Assembly: GCA_905206805.1 (NCBI GenBank)
Contig: CAJLIR010000009.1
Location: forward strand, 1 to 64,000
Length of the DNA stretch: 64,000 nt
DNA from: an uncultured Caryophanales bacterium
GTDB taxonomy: Bacteria; Bacillota_I; Bacilli_A; RF39; UBA660
Direction: 5' to 3'
The position numbers were made by a program, and so were the translations under genes. Of this stretch, positions 44,422 to 53,391 are shown one piece after another. The first letter of the stretch is position 1. Every line of letters starts with the position of its first letter. The notes under the pieces are model-generated. The model searched no databases. It was not told the origin of the DNA and saw nothing but the letters and a program-made list of their open reading frames with translations.

Positions 44422-45345
44422 ATGAAAAAAATTGTAAAAAATATTATTAACAAATTGTCAAAAATCGATATTGATTTAACTACAAATTATAAACTATATA
44501 GAAATTTTAATAAACTTGTACATATTCATCCATTGAGCTATAATTGTACAAAAATTAATGATAAAGTACTTATTAATAATTCTTATATAAATATTAGAAT
44601 TTTTGCGTCTAAAAACTTAAATTCTAATGCAATAATTTATTTTCATGGTGGTGGATTTGTGCACGGTAGTATTGATACTTATGACCGATTGTGTTCTAAA
44701 ATTGCTATACGAACTAATTGTTTAGTGATTTCAGTTGATTATAAATTAGCACCGGAATATAAATTTCCAATCGCATTGGAAGAGTGTTATGAACTTGTAA
44801 AAAAATTGGGTACTGATTTAAAAATTAATAAATATAAATTTAAAAAAATTATATTAATGGGGGATAGTGCTGGTGGAAATTTAGCTGGAGCAATTTCTTT
44901 GATGAGTAGTGAAAAAAAAGAATTTAAAATTGACAGCCAAATTTTAATTTATCCGGTAACATATTATGATCATAGTGAGTCTTCTAAATTTTTATCAGTT
45001 AAAAAAAATGGTAATGATTGGTTATTAACAAATAAAAAAATGAATGAATATTTTAGCTTATATGTATCTGATGAAAAAGATTTAAAAAATCCATATATAT
45101 CATTAATTTTATCTAAAAAATTATTTAATCAGCCTAAGACATTAATTATAACAGCGGAATTAGATCCACTTAAAGATGAAGGAATAGAGTTTGCAAAAAT
45201 ATTGAAGGAAAATAATAATCAAGTTTATACTTATTGTATAAAAGACACAATTCATGGGTTCTTTAATTATAGTTTTTTTAAAAAACAAATAGATGAAACA
45301 TTTGAATATATATGTGAATTTTTAAGTGATAAATCACCATACTAA
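44422..45345 (+). CDS. Alpha/beta hydrolase (HSL-type esterase)
   Basis: A 307-residue esterase of the hormone-sensitive lipase family. It has the oxyanion motif FHGGGFVHGS, the nucleophile motif GDSAGGN, an Asp in ITAELDPLKDEG and His in IHGFFNY, plus the family motif DYKLAPEYKFP. A TATTAT-like -10 with extended TG precedes it. It ends in a hairpin that also covers the ribosome site of uvsE. Confidence 0.9.
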   Translation: MKKIVKNIINKLSKIDIDLTTNYKLYRNFNKLVHIHPLSYNCTKINDKVLINNSYINIRIFASKNLNSNAIIYFHGGGFVHGSIDTYDRLCSKIAIRTNCLVISVDYKLAPEYKFPIALEECYELVKKLGTDLKINKYKFKKIILMGDSAGGNLAGAISLMSSEKKEFKIDSQILIYPVTYYDHSESSKFLSVKKNGNDWLLTNKKMNEYFSLYVSDEKDLKNPYISLILSKKLFNQPKTLIITAELDPLKDEGIEFAKILKENNNQVYTYCIKDTIHGFFNYSFFKKQIDETFEYICEFLSDKSPY

Positions 45346-45357
45346 AAATGGTGATTT
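45331..45357 (+). promoter_or_regulatory. Hairpin covering the uvsE ribosome binding site
   Basis: AAATCACCAT / ATGGTGATTT is a perfect 10-base-pair stem with a 7-base loop. It spans the stop of the esterase gene and includes GGTGA, the ribosome site of uvsE. Ribosomes ending the esterase would open it, giving translational coupling. The T4 tail is too weak for a good terminator. Confidence 0.6.
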
Positions 45358-45358
45358 T

Positions 45359-46297
45359 ATGTTAATAAGACTAGGTTATGTTTCAATTAGTAAAACATTA
45401 GAGGATAGTATTAAATATCATAATATAACATATACAGATTTCATTAAAACTAATAATTTTGATAAACTTAATGATGTTATAATTTCTAATTTTAATACCC
45501 TAAATAGTATTTTAAAATATAATGAAAAAAATAATATTCATTTTTATAGACTAACAAGTAAATTTATTCCACTTGCTACACATAAAGACTTAAATTTCGA
45601 TTATGTAAATAAGTATAGTGATTATTTTAAAGAATCCGCATCTTTAATAAAAGATATAAGACTTGATACCCATCCAGATCAATTTGCAGTTTTAAATAGT
45701 ACAAAAAAAGAAGTTTTAGAAAATACATTTAAAATTTTAGAATATCATTATAAAATACTTGAAGCTTTAAAAATTAAAAATCCAATTATCATTTTACATG
45801 TAGGTAGTAGTGTATTTGGAAAAGAAAATTCTATAAAAAGATTTATTCACAATTTCAATTTGTTACCTAATTATATAAAAAGTTCTATTGCTTTAGAAAA
45901 CGATGATAAAATTTATAATATGATAGATGTTTTAGAACTTGCTAAAAAAATAAATGTTCCATTTGTATTTGATTATCATCATTATAGATGTAATAATAAT
46001 GGTGAAAATTATTTGGATTATATGAATGAGGTATTTTTAACATGGGGCAATATTAAACCAAAAATACATTTTTCTTCTCCAAAAAATAATACAAAAAAAG
46101 ATTTTAGAAGTCATAGTGATTATATAAATGTTGATGATTTCATAGAATTTATTGAAAACGTTAAGATATTTAATAAGGATATTGATATTATGTTGGAGGC
46201 TAAAGCTAAAGATGAGGCATTATTTAGACTAATGAGGCAATTAAAATATAAGACAAATTATGAATTTATTGATGATACCTCATTTAGAGTATTGTAA
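45359..46297 (+). CDS. uvsE: UV damage endonuclease UvsE/UVDE
   Basis: A 312-residue TIM-barrel endonuclease that nicks 5' to UV photoproducts. Family motifs are RLGYVSIS at the start, FYRLTSKFIPLATH, LDTHPDQFAVL, HVGSSVFGKE, ALENDD and DYHHYRC, carrying the His/Glu/Asp metal ligands. The start is ATG 45359 after GGTGA, which is inside a hairpin. It is the second gene of an operon with the esterase. Confidence 0.93.
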   Translation: MLIRLGYVSISKTLEDSIKYHNITYTDFIKTNNFDKLNDVIISNFNTLNSILKYNEKNNIHFYRLTSKFIPLATHKDLNFDYVNKYSDYFKESASLIKDIRLDTHPDQFAVLNSTKKEVLENTFKILEYHYKILEALKIKNPIIILHVGSSVFGKENSIKRFIHNFNLLPNYIKSSIALENDDKIYNMIDVLELAKKINVPFVFDYHHYRCNNNGENYLDYMNEVFLTWGNIKPKIHFSSPKNNTKKDFRSHSDYINVDDFIEFIENVKIFNKDIDIMLEAKAKDEALFRLMRQLKYKTNYEFIDDTSFRVL

Positions 46298-46337
46298 CTT
46301 TTAAAATTGTTTGATATGATATCAAATGAGGCTTGTT

Positions 46338-46952
46338 ATGATAGAAAAATATAAAAAAACAATAGAATTTTATAATAAATTAAATGATTATCAAAATAGA
46401 ATAATAAAATTATCAAACAAAAAAATAGATTTACTTGATGAATATAATTTACTTAATAATGAAGTGAAGAAAATATTAGAAAATAAATTACAAAATTGTT
46501 ATGTGGATAATAATAAAATGTTTGATGCTTTAATTAATAAATATTTTGATGGTTATTGTTATTCTGGTAGTTTATTTTTCTCACTTATTTTTGATAAAAA
46601 TCCAAGATTATTACGAGGGGATTTAAGTTTAGGAACTTATGGGTTTAATCATGGATGGGTTGAATTAAAATATAATAATAAAATATATGTTTTTGATACA
46701 ACATTTATTGGATTATATGAAAAGGATATATATTATAAAATAATGAGACCAATAAATATTATTGAAATATCTAAATCTGATATATTGAATTATTACTTTA
46801 ATGAGGATTTTGGAATTATTTTAAATGATTCAATTAGTTTTAATGGTATTAATTCTGATATTGATTATTATAATATTGAAAAATTTTTAAAAGGCGAATT
46901 TTTCTTCGATAAAAATAAAATTTATAAATTAAATGCTAAAATACATTTATAA
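46338..46952 (+). CDS. Putative Cys-His-Asp (transglutaminase-like) protein
   Basis: A 204-residue protein started at ATG 46338 behind GAGG. The N-terminus is helical and charged; the core has Cys in DGYCYSGSLF, His in NHGWVELKYN and Asp in YVFDTTF. The pattern, including a preceding RG-L segment, is shared with the gene at 41625. Catalysis is possible but unproven. Confidence 0.65.
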   Translation: MIEKYKKTIEFYNKLNDYQNRIIKLSNKKIDLLDEYNLLNNEVKKILENKLQNCYVDNNKMFDALINKYFDGYCYSGSLFFSLIFDKNPRLLRGDLSLGTYGFNHGWVELKYNNKIYVFDTTFIGLYEKDIYYKIMRPINIIEISKSDILNYYFNEDFGIILNDSISFNGINSDIDYYNIEKFLKGEFFFDKNKIYKLNAKIHL

Positions 46953-47068
46953 ATTTTTGATTAATTATTAAATTTGATAATAAAAGAATTATTTATATGT
47001 TAAAATAGAAATAGAAAATAAACCCTTTAATAAAAATATTTTATTAAAAGAGAAAGGTGAGTTGTTAG

Positions 47069-47521
47069 ATGGGTGTAAGAAAAAAAATAATTATATTATT
47101 TATTTTTTTGTTAATAGTTGTTATAGTGTATTGTGCTTTAAAGAACATATTTAAAGATAATAAAGTGCCACAATATGATTTTAATGCTACATGGTCATGT
47201 AGTAAATATGATTCTACTGATACTAGAACATATACTTTTAATAAAAATAATCAGGTTATAGCAGAACTTGATTCAAAACCAAGTGATAATTATTTGATTG
47301 GAACATATAAGATTGAGAGCGAAGAAATCGATGATAGTCTTTATACTAAAGAGCGTGATGGCAAAGTTAAATCATATAAATTAAGTATTATTTTTAATGA
47401 ATTTGTTCAAAATGGTATTCAAACTAATCAAGATTCTGTATCATGGTATATAAAAGTATATAATGGTAACTATATGAATCTCGTTCTTCCTGGTGGTTCT
47501 TATAATTGTACAATGAAATAA
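47069..47521 (+). CDS. Small membrane-anchored exported protein, unknown
   Basis: A 150-residue protein with one N-terminal helix (IIILFIFLLIVVIVYCAL) and an exported beta-rich domain with two Cys (TWSCSKYD and YNCTMK) that could form a disulfide. No family recognised. AAAGGTGAG precedes the ATG. Confidence 0.65.
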   Translation: MGVRKKIIILFIFLLIVVIVYCALKNIFKDNKVPQYDFNATWSCSKYDSTDTRTYTFNKNNQVIAELDSKPSDNYLIGTYKIESEEIDDSLYTKERDGKVKSYKLSIIFNEFVQNGIQTNQDSVSWYIKVYNGNYMNLVLPGGSYNCTMK

Positions 47522-47583
47522 TATATATTGTTATTAATAAATAAATTATTCTTAAATTAAGCTTTTATTTTAAATTGACAAAA

Positions 47584-47624
47584 TAAAACTACTTTCAATT
47601 TTATTAATTGAGAGTAGTTTTTAT
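47584..47624. terminator. Terminator, possibly bidirectional
   Basis: AACTACT.TCAATT / AATTGA.AGTAGTT with T-runs on both sides, serving the gene above and the tRNA-Thr on the other strand. A second hairpin, TACTCG/CGAGTA, follows at 47625-47642. Confidence 0.65.
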
Positions 47625-47654
47625 ATTACTCGAAAAACGAGTATTAATCAAATA

Positions 47655-47730
47655 TGGTGCTGAAAACAGGATTTGAACCTGCAACCCACTGATTACGAGA
47701 CAGTTGCTCTACCGTTGGAGCTATTTCAGC
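47655..47730 (-). tRNA. tRNA-Thr (anticodon CGT)
   Basis: A 76-base tRNA with GCTGAAA/TTTCAGC acceptor, anticodon loop CTCGTAA (CGT), T-loop TTCAAAT and encoded CCA. The innermost anticodon-stem pair is T-T (ACTGT against TCAGT), a mismatch. It reads ACG. Confidence 0.92.
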
Positions 47731-47783
47731 AATTACAAACTTATTATATAACTTTTTAATAAATTTGTACATATTTAAAAAAA

Positions 47784-47809
47784 ATAAGATAGAAATCTAT
47801 CTTACTTTA
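47784..47809 (-). terminator. Terminator of the lipoprotein gene
   Basis: Minus strand AAGATAG ATTT CTATCTT with a long T-run. Confidence 0.7.
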
Positions 47810-48464
47810 TACCCATTACATAGTCATCAATGTCATTCCAGTCATTATCTGAAATACCATATTTTCCATCTTTATCAATTTCAATTTCAACAATTTTATT
47901 TACTTTTTCTTTATAATCCATATCTTTAATATATGGGGTTAAGATATCTAATACTTTATTAGCGTATTCTTCTTCGGCTAGTGCTATTTCTTCATCTGTC
48001 ATAGAGTCAGAATCATTATATTTATTTGAAAATTCTTCAATATAATTATCTACATCATCATATGAACTTTCCCAAAAATTTAATGGTTCAATTTCTAATT
48101 TAACTTGATATTTTCCATCAACTTTTCTAGAATCATTAATAGTATATTTTGTTTTGTTTAATGCTTTTATAGCTAAATTGATATATTCATCTATTATATC
48201 ATCATTAATTACTTCATAATTTACATTATTATAATTCATAATAGAGTAGGCTAAGTATTCTACTGTATTATCATATAATTCTTTTGTATCATCTTCTGTT
48301 ACATCGGCTAATTCTAAATACTTAGTGTTGTTATTTAGATAACTAGCATCCATAGCCGATTTGATATAATCACTGTATTTTTGTGATTCATCATTTTTAG
48401 TAAGACATCCCGTTGATAAGATTGTAATGGCAAAAATTGTTGTTAAAGCTATATACTTTTTCAA
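47802..48464 (-). CDS. Lipoprotein of unknown function
   Basis: A 220-residue acidic lipoprotein with signal ALTTIFAITILSTGC (lipobox STGC, Cys20). The start is TTG 48464, after AGAGGTG and T-run spacing. The mature part is helical with many Asp/Glu/Asn residues (EEIALAEEEYANKVLDIL). Resembles generic Bacillota lipoproteins (DUF5105-like at best). Confidence 0.75.
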   Translation of the reverse strand: MKKYIALTTIFAITILSTGCLTKNDESQKYSDYIKSAMDASYLNNNTKYLELADVTEDDTKELYDNTVEYLAYSIMNYNNVNYEVINDDIIDEYINLAIKALNKTKYTINDSRKVDGKYQVKLEIEPLNFWESSYDDVDNYIEEFSNKYNDSDSMTDEEIALAEEEYANKVLDILTPYIKDMDYKEKVNKIVEIEIDKDGKYGISDNDWNDIDDYVMGIK

Positions 48465-48524
48465 AAAAACACCTCTTTCATTAAATTATATATCAATTAT
48501 ATTATAAAAAGAATTTAAAAACAA

Positions 48525-48552
48525 GAAAAAAATCTAGATAAACTAGATTTTA
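48525..48552 (-). terminator. Terminator of tRNA-Lys
   Basis: Minus strand AAATCTAG TTTAT CTAGATTT followed by T5. Confidence 0.7.
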
Positions 48553-48562
48553 AAATTCAATA

Positions 48563-48638
48563 TGGTGTCCTCTTGGGGGCTCGAACCCCAGACCCACTGA
48601 TTAAGAGTCAGTTGCTCTACCAACTGAGCTAAGAAGAC
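48563..48638 (-). tRNA. tRNA-Lys (anticodon CTT)
   Basis: A 76-base tRNA with GTCTTCT/AGAGGAC acceptor, anticodon loop CTCTTAA (CTT), T-loop TTCGAGC and encoded CCA. The promoter is TTCACA (48685-48680), 17 bases, TATAAT (48662-48657). Confidence 0.94.
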
Positions 48639-48735
48639 GCAATCAATTACTAACTCATTATATCATACATTTTTTATTTTGTGAATAATTTTTTTGATTT
48701 TTTGTTATAATGTATGTAGATAGGAGTATTTGTAT

Positions 48736-49145
48736 ATGAAAAATTTTAATATTAATTATTATTTTAAAGATATTGATGAAAATGAAATATTTTATAAACT
48801 TACAAATAATAAGGAAAATGTAATGAATATTTTTTATAAAAAATAAATCGTAAATCTAATTCTATCATAGAAGATCCTATTTGTTATGGCAAAAATTGTA
48901 AGATATCATATAATTATTATATAAGACCAGGTACTCTTATAGTGAATAATTGTGTTGTTGGTTTTAGCACTCAGGTAAAAAATACAATAATTAGTGATGG
49001 AACAAAAATTTCTGATTTAGCTTTTGTAGAGGACTCTATTATTGGAAGAAATTCGAGAATTGGTAGTGGGGTAATAGTTTCAAATAGGTGTTTTAATCAA
49101 TTAAGTGTTATCATTAAAGATAATTTAAAAACAAATATGATTTAG
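48736..49145 (+). pseudogene. Frameshifted left-handed beta-helix (hexapeptide) protein
   Basis: A frame starts at ATG 48736 (after TAGGAG) and stops at 48846 after 36 codons. Another frame, open from about 48843, continues with NRKSNSIIEDPICYGKNC and hexapeptide-type repeats (RPGTLIVNNCVVG, DSIIGRNSRIGSGVIVSN) to 49145. The switch lies in an A-run near 48838-48846. Together they resemble the C-terminal LbH part of UDP-GlcNAc pyrophosphorylase-like proteins, but truncated. Probably a dead gene. Confidence 0.7.
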
Positions 49146-49157
49146 GTAGGAAAGTTA

Positions 49158-49289
49158 ATGGGAATAGTATTTTGTATTATTGATTTATACCGATTGAGAA
49201 GAAAGTTTATGATAAAAAATCAATGGTTAGATAATGAGAAACAAGTTTTATCTAAAGCTAGTGATTGGGATTATTCGAAATATAATTAA
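49158..49289 (+). CDS. Possible 43-residue protein
   Basis: ATG 49158 follows GTAGGAAAG. The frame encodes MGIVFCIIDLYRLRRKFMI and ends DWDYSKYN. It has no known relatives to me; it may be a real small protein or the tail of the decayed gene upstream. Confidence 0.35.
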   Translation: MGIVFCIIDLYRLRRKFMIKNQWLDNEKQVLSKASDWDYSKYN

Positions 49290-49301
49290 ATAAAGTTCAG
49301 C

Positions 49302-49328
49302 AAAAAAATAGACGTAAGTCTATTTTTG
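49302..49328. terminator. Terminator after galE
   Basis: AAAAATAGAC GTAA GTCTATTTTT, symmetric, serving galE on the minus strand. Confidence 0.75.
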
Positions 49329-50327
49329 ATTTTTAGAGTTTAATATATAATTATAAGAATCTCTACACATTTCTTCAATGCCCTTTTCTGCTTTCCAATT
49401 TAATTTTTCTAAAGCATAACTAGAGTCAGCATAACAAGATGCTATATCACCAGGACGTCTATCAGTAATTTTATATGGTACTTTGATGTTATTTACTCTT
49501 TCAAATGTTGTTACAAGATCAAGTACACTATATCCAATTCCTGTACCTAAATTATAAGCGTCAATTCCTTTATCTTTCAAGATTTTTTCAATTGCTTTAA
49601 TGTGACCTTTAGCAAGATCTACTACATGAATATAATCTCTTACACCAGTTCCGTCAGGTGTATTGTAATCATTACCAAATATACTTAATTCGTCTAATTC
49701 TTTATTCGCAACCTTTACAATATATGGCATTAAATTATTTGGTATTCCTTTTGGATTTTCTCCAATTAATCCAGAAATATGTGCTCCAATAGGATTAAAA
49801 TATCTTAATAAAGCTATACTCCAATCATTATCTGAAATGTATAAATCTCTTAAAATATTTTCAATCATCAATTTAGTTGATCCATATGGATTTGTTGTAG
49901 AAAGTGGAAAATCCTCTTTAATAGGAAGGGTTGTAGGATTTCCATATACAGTTGCACTTGATGAAAATACGATTTTTTTACAATTAAACTCATTCATTAC
50001 TTCAATTAAAGATAAAGTAGAGTCAATATTATTTCTATAATACATAATTGGCTTTTTTACAGATTCACCAACTGCTTTATAACCTGCAAAATGAATTACT
50101 GCATCAATTTTATTTTCACTAAATATTTTTCTTAATAAATCTTTATTACAAACATCACCTTCATAAAATTTAAAATCTTTATTTGTAATTAATTTGATTT
50201 TATCTAAAACATCACTTTTAGAATTAGAAAAATTATCAATTATAACTATTTCATAACCAGAATTTAAAAGTTCAACTGCTGTATGACTTCCAATATAACC
50301 TGTTCCACCTGTAACTAATATTTTCAT
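49320..50327 (-). CDS. galE: UDP-glucose 4-epimerase
   Basis: A 335-residue SDR enzyme that interconverts UDP-glucose and UDP-galactose. TGGTGYIGSH binds NAD, SSSATVYG holds the catalytic Ser, YGSTKLM the Tyr-Lys pair, and RYFNPIGAHISG and RRPGDIASCYAD are typical GalE segments. TGGAGGT precedes the ATG. Length is normal. It probably supplies UDP-Gal/GalNAc to the polysaccharide locus on the right. Confidence 0.95.
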   Translation of the reverse strand: MKILVTGGTGYIGSHTAVELLNSGYEIVIIDNFSNSKSDVLDKIKLITNKDFKFYEGDVCNKDLLRKIFSENKIDAVIHFAGYKAVGESVKKPIMYYRNNIDSTLSLIEVMNEFNCKKIVFSSSATVYGNPTTLPIKEDFPLSTTNPYGSTKLMIENILRDLYISDNDWSIALLRYFNPIGAHISGLIGENPKGIPNNLMPYIVKVANKELDELSIFGNDYNTPDGTGVRDYIHVVDLAKGHIKAIEKILKDKGIDAYNLGTGIGYSVLDLVTTFERVNNIKVPYKITDRRPGDIASCYADSSYALEKLNWKAEKGIEEMCRDSYNYILNSKNQK

Positions 50328-50429
50328 TATCTTACCTCCAGTATTATAATATCAAAATTTATAATTTTTTAAAATATTTAAAAGGATTTTTTTTAATTTT
50401 TTTGTATGTTTATAATAGAGGTGAAAAAA

Positions 50430-51404
50430 ATGAAAGAAGAAAAAATTTTATCAGGTGTTTATGATTGTATTTTTAAGGCATTATTATTAAATAAAGAAAA
50501 TAAGGAATTTTTAAAAATAATTATAAATGAAATTACAGATATTCCATTAAAGTACTTAGATAATATTCAAATATTAAATAATGAACATATAGTTGAAAAT
50601 AAAAGAGATAAAAAAATGCGTAGTGATATAATTGTAAGTATTGGTAATAGAATAATTAATATTGAGATGAATAAAGATTATTATGAAGGTGTTTTTAGAA
50701 AAAATGATGGGTATTTATCAAAAATGGCTACAAGATTGTATAACGAAGGTGATAATTATTTAAATACTTATGACTTAATTCAAATAAATTTTGATAATTT
50801 TAATTTTTTTAAATACAATAAGGAAATATATAAATTTGTATATAAAGAAGAAGAAAAAAATATTTTGTTGCCTGGTAATTCTACAAAATATCATATAGAC
50901 CTAGCATATATAAAAAAAGTGTGTTATAATAAACCTGTAGTAAATTTAACTAAATTTGAAAGACATTGTTTAATTTTAATTGCTGAAACAAAAGAAGAAT
51001 TAAAAAAATTGGCGGGAGATGATTCGATTATGAAAAAAGTATCAAGAAATTTGATAAATTTGAGTTTAAATGACAAAATGATTGGAATTTACGATGCTGA
51101 AGTGGAAGCAAAAAAGGTAATGAAAACACAATTGTTATATGCAGAGAAAAAAGGTATGGAAAGAGGTTTAAACAAAGGTATAAAAAAAGGAATAAAACAA
51201 GGTTTAGAACAAGGTTTAGAACAAGGTTTAGAACAAGGTTTAGAACAAGGTTTAGAACAGGGAATTGAAAAAGGCATTGAAAAAGGAAGTAAAAATACTA
51301 AGGAAAAAATAGTTAAATCAATGTATCGTGAAAATATTGATTTAACTATGATATCAAAAATTACAGAAGTTAGTATAGAAGATATAAAGAAAATTATAAA
51401 ATAA
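50430..51404 (+). CDS. Rpn family PD-(D/E)XK nuclease-like protein
   Basis: A 324-residue protein. The start is ATG 50430 after AGAGGTG. The PD-(D/E)XK core of Rpn/PDDEXK_2 proteins is seen: GVYDCIFKALLLN, RSDIIVSIGNRIINIEMN, and DLIQINFD. The C-terminus carries a repeated K/E-G-x-x-x-G segment (GLEQ repeats), encoded by tandem 12-base units, then a small helical end. Rpn proteins are recombination-promoting nucleases; many have variable repeat tails. Confidence 0.85.
   Translation: MKEEKILSGVYDCIFKALLLNKENKEFLKIIINEITDIPLKYLDNIQILNNEHIVENKRDKKMRSDIIVSIGNRIINIEMNKDYYEGVFRKNDGYLSKMATRLYNEGDNYLNTYDLIQINFDNFNFFKYNKEIYKFVYKEEEKNILLPGNSTKYHIDLAYIKKVCYNKPVVNLTKFERHCLILIAETKEELKKLAGDDSIMKKVSRNLINLSLNDKMIGIYDAEVEAKKVMKTQLLYAEKKGMERGLNKGIKKGIKQGLEQGLEQGLEQGLEQGLEQGIEKGIEKGSKNTKEKIVKSMYRENIDLTMISKITEVSIEDIKKIIK
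51201..51260 (+). repeat. Tandem 12-base repeat within the Rpn-like gene
   Basis: Five copies of GGTTTAGAACAA (last ends CAG) encode Gly-Leu-Glu-Gln units. One degenerate unit flanks each side. In-frame copy change would alter the length of the tail. Confidence 0.9.
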
Positions 51405-51430
51405 AAGAGCATATAAGCTCTTTTATTTGT
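51403..51430. terminator. Bidirectional terminator
   Basis: AAAAGAGC ATATA AGCTCTTTT with A and T flanks between convergent genes. Confidence 0.75.
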
Positions 51431-51932
51431 GTGGTTTTTTATTGATAAAAATTATTATAAAATCAATAATCATTAATGAAATTAAAATAAATGATATATA
51501 ATTTGGAATGTAAAAAATAAATTTATCTATTAATGGTTGTAATACATAAATAACTAATATAGATCCTATCATCCAACATAGTGATGTTTCTAAAGAAATA
51601 TATTTTCCAAAATTAAATTTTAATTTTGTGTAATCCCAAAATACAACATGAAAAATTTTTTCAATTAAAATTCCCGCAATTAATTCTAAAGCAGTTAATA
51701 TTATTGTTATAAGTATTGTAGAAATAATTAATTCTAAAACATTATTTAGATTAAAAATTTTAAAAATAAAATTTGAAATTAACAATATTAAAACACATCC
51801 AACACCATAAATAGGAGTCCATGGTCCATATAAAATTCCACTTCCAATTTTTTTACCCTTAATAACGCCTAAAGCGCTTTCGATTATAAAACCAATAAAT
51901 GAATATATCAAAAATGTATTTAAGTAATACAT
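51423..51932 (-). CDS. Putative ABC-transporter-permease-like membrane protein (CmpB family)
   Basis: A 169-residue membrane protein started at ATG 51932 after GGTGA. It has four to five helices and the family segments FIGFIIESALG, YGPWTPIYG, and FGKYISLETSLCW, as in PF06541 ('ABC_trans_CmpB') proteins. These stand alone without ATP-binding partners; function is unclear, and the transporter label is doubtful. Confidence 0.8.
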   Translation of the reverse strand: MYYLNTFLIYSFIGFIIESALGVIKGKKIGSGILYGPWTPIYGVGCVLILLISNFIFKIFNLNNVLELIISTILITIILTALELIAGILIEKIFHVVFWDYTKLKFNFGKYISLETSLCWMIGSILVIYVLQPLIDKFIFYIPNYISFILISLMIIDFIIIFINKKPHK

Positions 51933-52048
51933 ATTATCACCATATATAGTATGTTTATAATTTAATATAATATTCAAAATACAAATTGAAAAAAATGTTA
52001 TATTTTATAATTACAAATATGTTATAATTGTGATTAGGTGATTTACTA

Positions 52049-53359
52049 ATGATTGATGTTTTTAAAATGATTTTTGGTAACCAGGTAAATATTATTTTTT
52101 GGGTTATTATTTTTTCTGTATGGATTATGGTAATGAAGCTAGAGGTAGATGCTGAAAATGTTAGCATTAAGTTTATAATATTATATGTTTTTTTATACGT
52201 TATATCGCTATTTCAAATTGTTGATATAAAAATAATTTATTTAATATTCTTAGTTATTTCGTTTGCATTTTTAGAAATTATTTTTTTAGATAGCTTTGCT
52301 AAAAAGATAATTTTAAAGAAAAGATATTATATATATGATTACTTTTATAAAATAATTTTTGAATATAAAGTGTTATATTTTTTTATAGCAATTTTTATTA
52401 TATCTAATTTTTGTAAAAGCTTTGTTAAAAAAGTTCCTTTGGTTAATGACTTATATTTATTTTTAGTTGAAAAAATTAATTTTAATTTTGGAAAATATTT
52501 ATTAATTTTTATTTCAATAGGTTTGATGCTTAAGTGTATTATTAGAATATCTAACAATAGATTTAAGACAATGAGCTTTGAACAAATTTCAAAAGAAATG
52601 GATACTGTTTTGCCGTTTTCAAATTTTTCTATTAGTTCAACCCTAAAGGATTTTTCAAAAATTTTGATATATAAAGAGGATCGTTCTTTTTTAGAACGAA
52701 AGAATTCCTATAATTGGATTAGTTATGAATTTATTAAGTATCGTATAAAACGTATTTATAAGTCGTCTGATAAATTTGGTAGCTGTAAATTTAAAATTTT
52801 GGGTTCTTTTCTTCATAATATATACTTTTTGATTTGTTTATTTGATAAATTTTTAATATTAATTTGTGACACAATTAAGTTTGTATCACAAATTGTTGTG
52901 AAAGTTATAATAGGAAGAAAAAATATAAAAAATTATTTAAGAGGATATTCCACAATTGAAATGCAGTTAATTAGGACTATTGCAGTTAAAGATGGATACG
53001 CTACAAATATATATCAGCGTAAGGCTTACGAATTTATTTATTCAAATATTTATTTTGATTCCCTTAAATCTTATTATATTTACCATGTTTATGAAAATAT
53101 ACAATATTATAAGTATTACTTAATTAATCTTTATATATTGATTGCTCCAGTAGAAATAAATGGAAAAAAATATACATCAATTTTAAGTTTATTTGATAAA
53201 AAAGACATATTTGATATAAGTTTAGAGGAGTTTTATATATGGACATTAGGATTATCACATAGAAAAATTAATGATAGAATTTTGGATGGTGATATTGTTC
53301 GCTCATATAGAATGGATTATACAAAATTGAAACAATTGATTAAAAGATTTAATAGTTAA
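52049..53359 (+). CDS. Multi-pass membrane protein with divergent GT51 transglycosylase-like domain
   Basis: A 436-residue protein. The first 180 residues hold about five membrane helices. The C-terminal half has two segments like glycosyltransferase family 51 motifs: KEDRSFLERKNSYNWIS (compare EDxxFxxHxG) and RGYSTIEMQLIRTIA (compare RGGSTITQQLxKN). The first motif lacks the His, and the fold match is weak, so activity is uncertain. It precedes the polysaccharide operon and could act in wall or capsule assembly. GGTGA precedes the ATG. Confidence 0.6.
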   Translation: MIDVFKMIFGNQVNIIFWVIIFSVWIMVMKLEVDAENVSIKFIILYVFLYVISLFQIVDIKIIYLIFLVISFAFLEIIFLDSFAKKIILKKRYYIYDYFYKIIFEYKVLYFFIAIFIISNFCKSFVKKVPLVNDLYLFLVEKINFNFGKYLLIFISIGLMLKCIIRISNNRFKTMSFEQISKEMDTVLPFSNFSISSTLKDFSKILIYKEDRSFLERKNSYNWISYEFIKYRIKRIYKSSDKFGSCKFKILGSFLHNIYFLICLFDKFLILICDTIKFVSQIVVKVIIGRKNIKNYLRGYSTIEMQLIRTIAVKDGYATNIYQRKAYEFIYSNIYFDSLKSYYIYHVYENIQYYKYYLINLYILIAPVEINGKKYTSILSLFDKKDIFDISLEEFYIWTLGLSHRKINDRILDGDIVRSYRMDYTKLKQLIKRFNS

Positions 53360-53391
53360 AATGCTTAATGAACTTTAGATAATAAAAATAT

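Noticed and set aside
51201..51260. Short regular repeats that could suggest a CRISPR array
   Set aside because: Units are contiguous 12-base codon repeats within a coding frame, without spacers. No CRISPR or cas gene is seen in the window.
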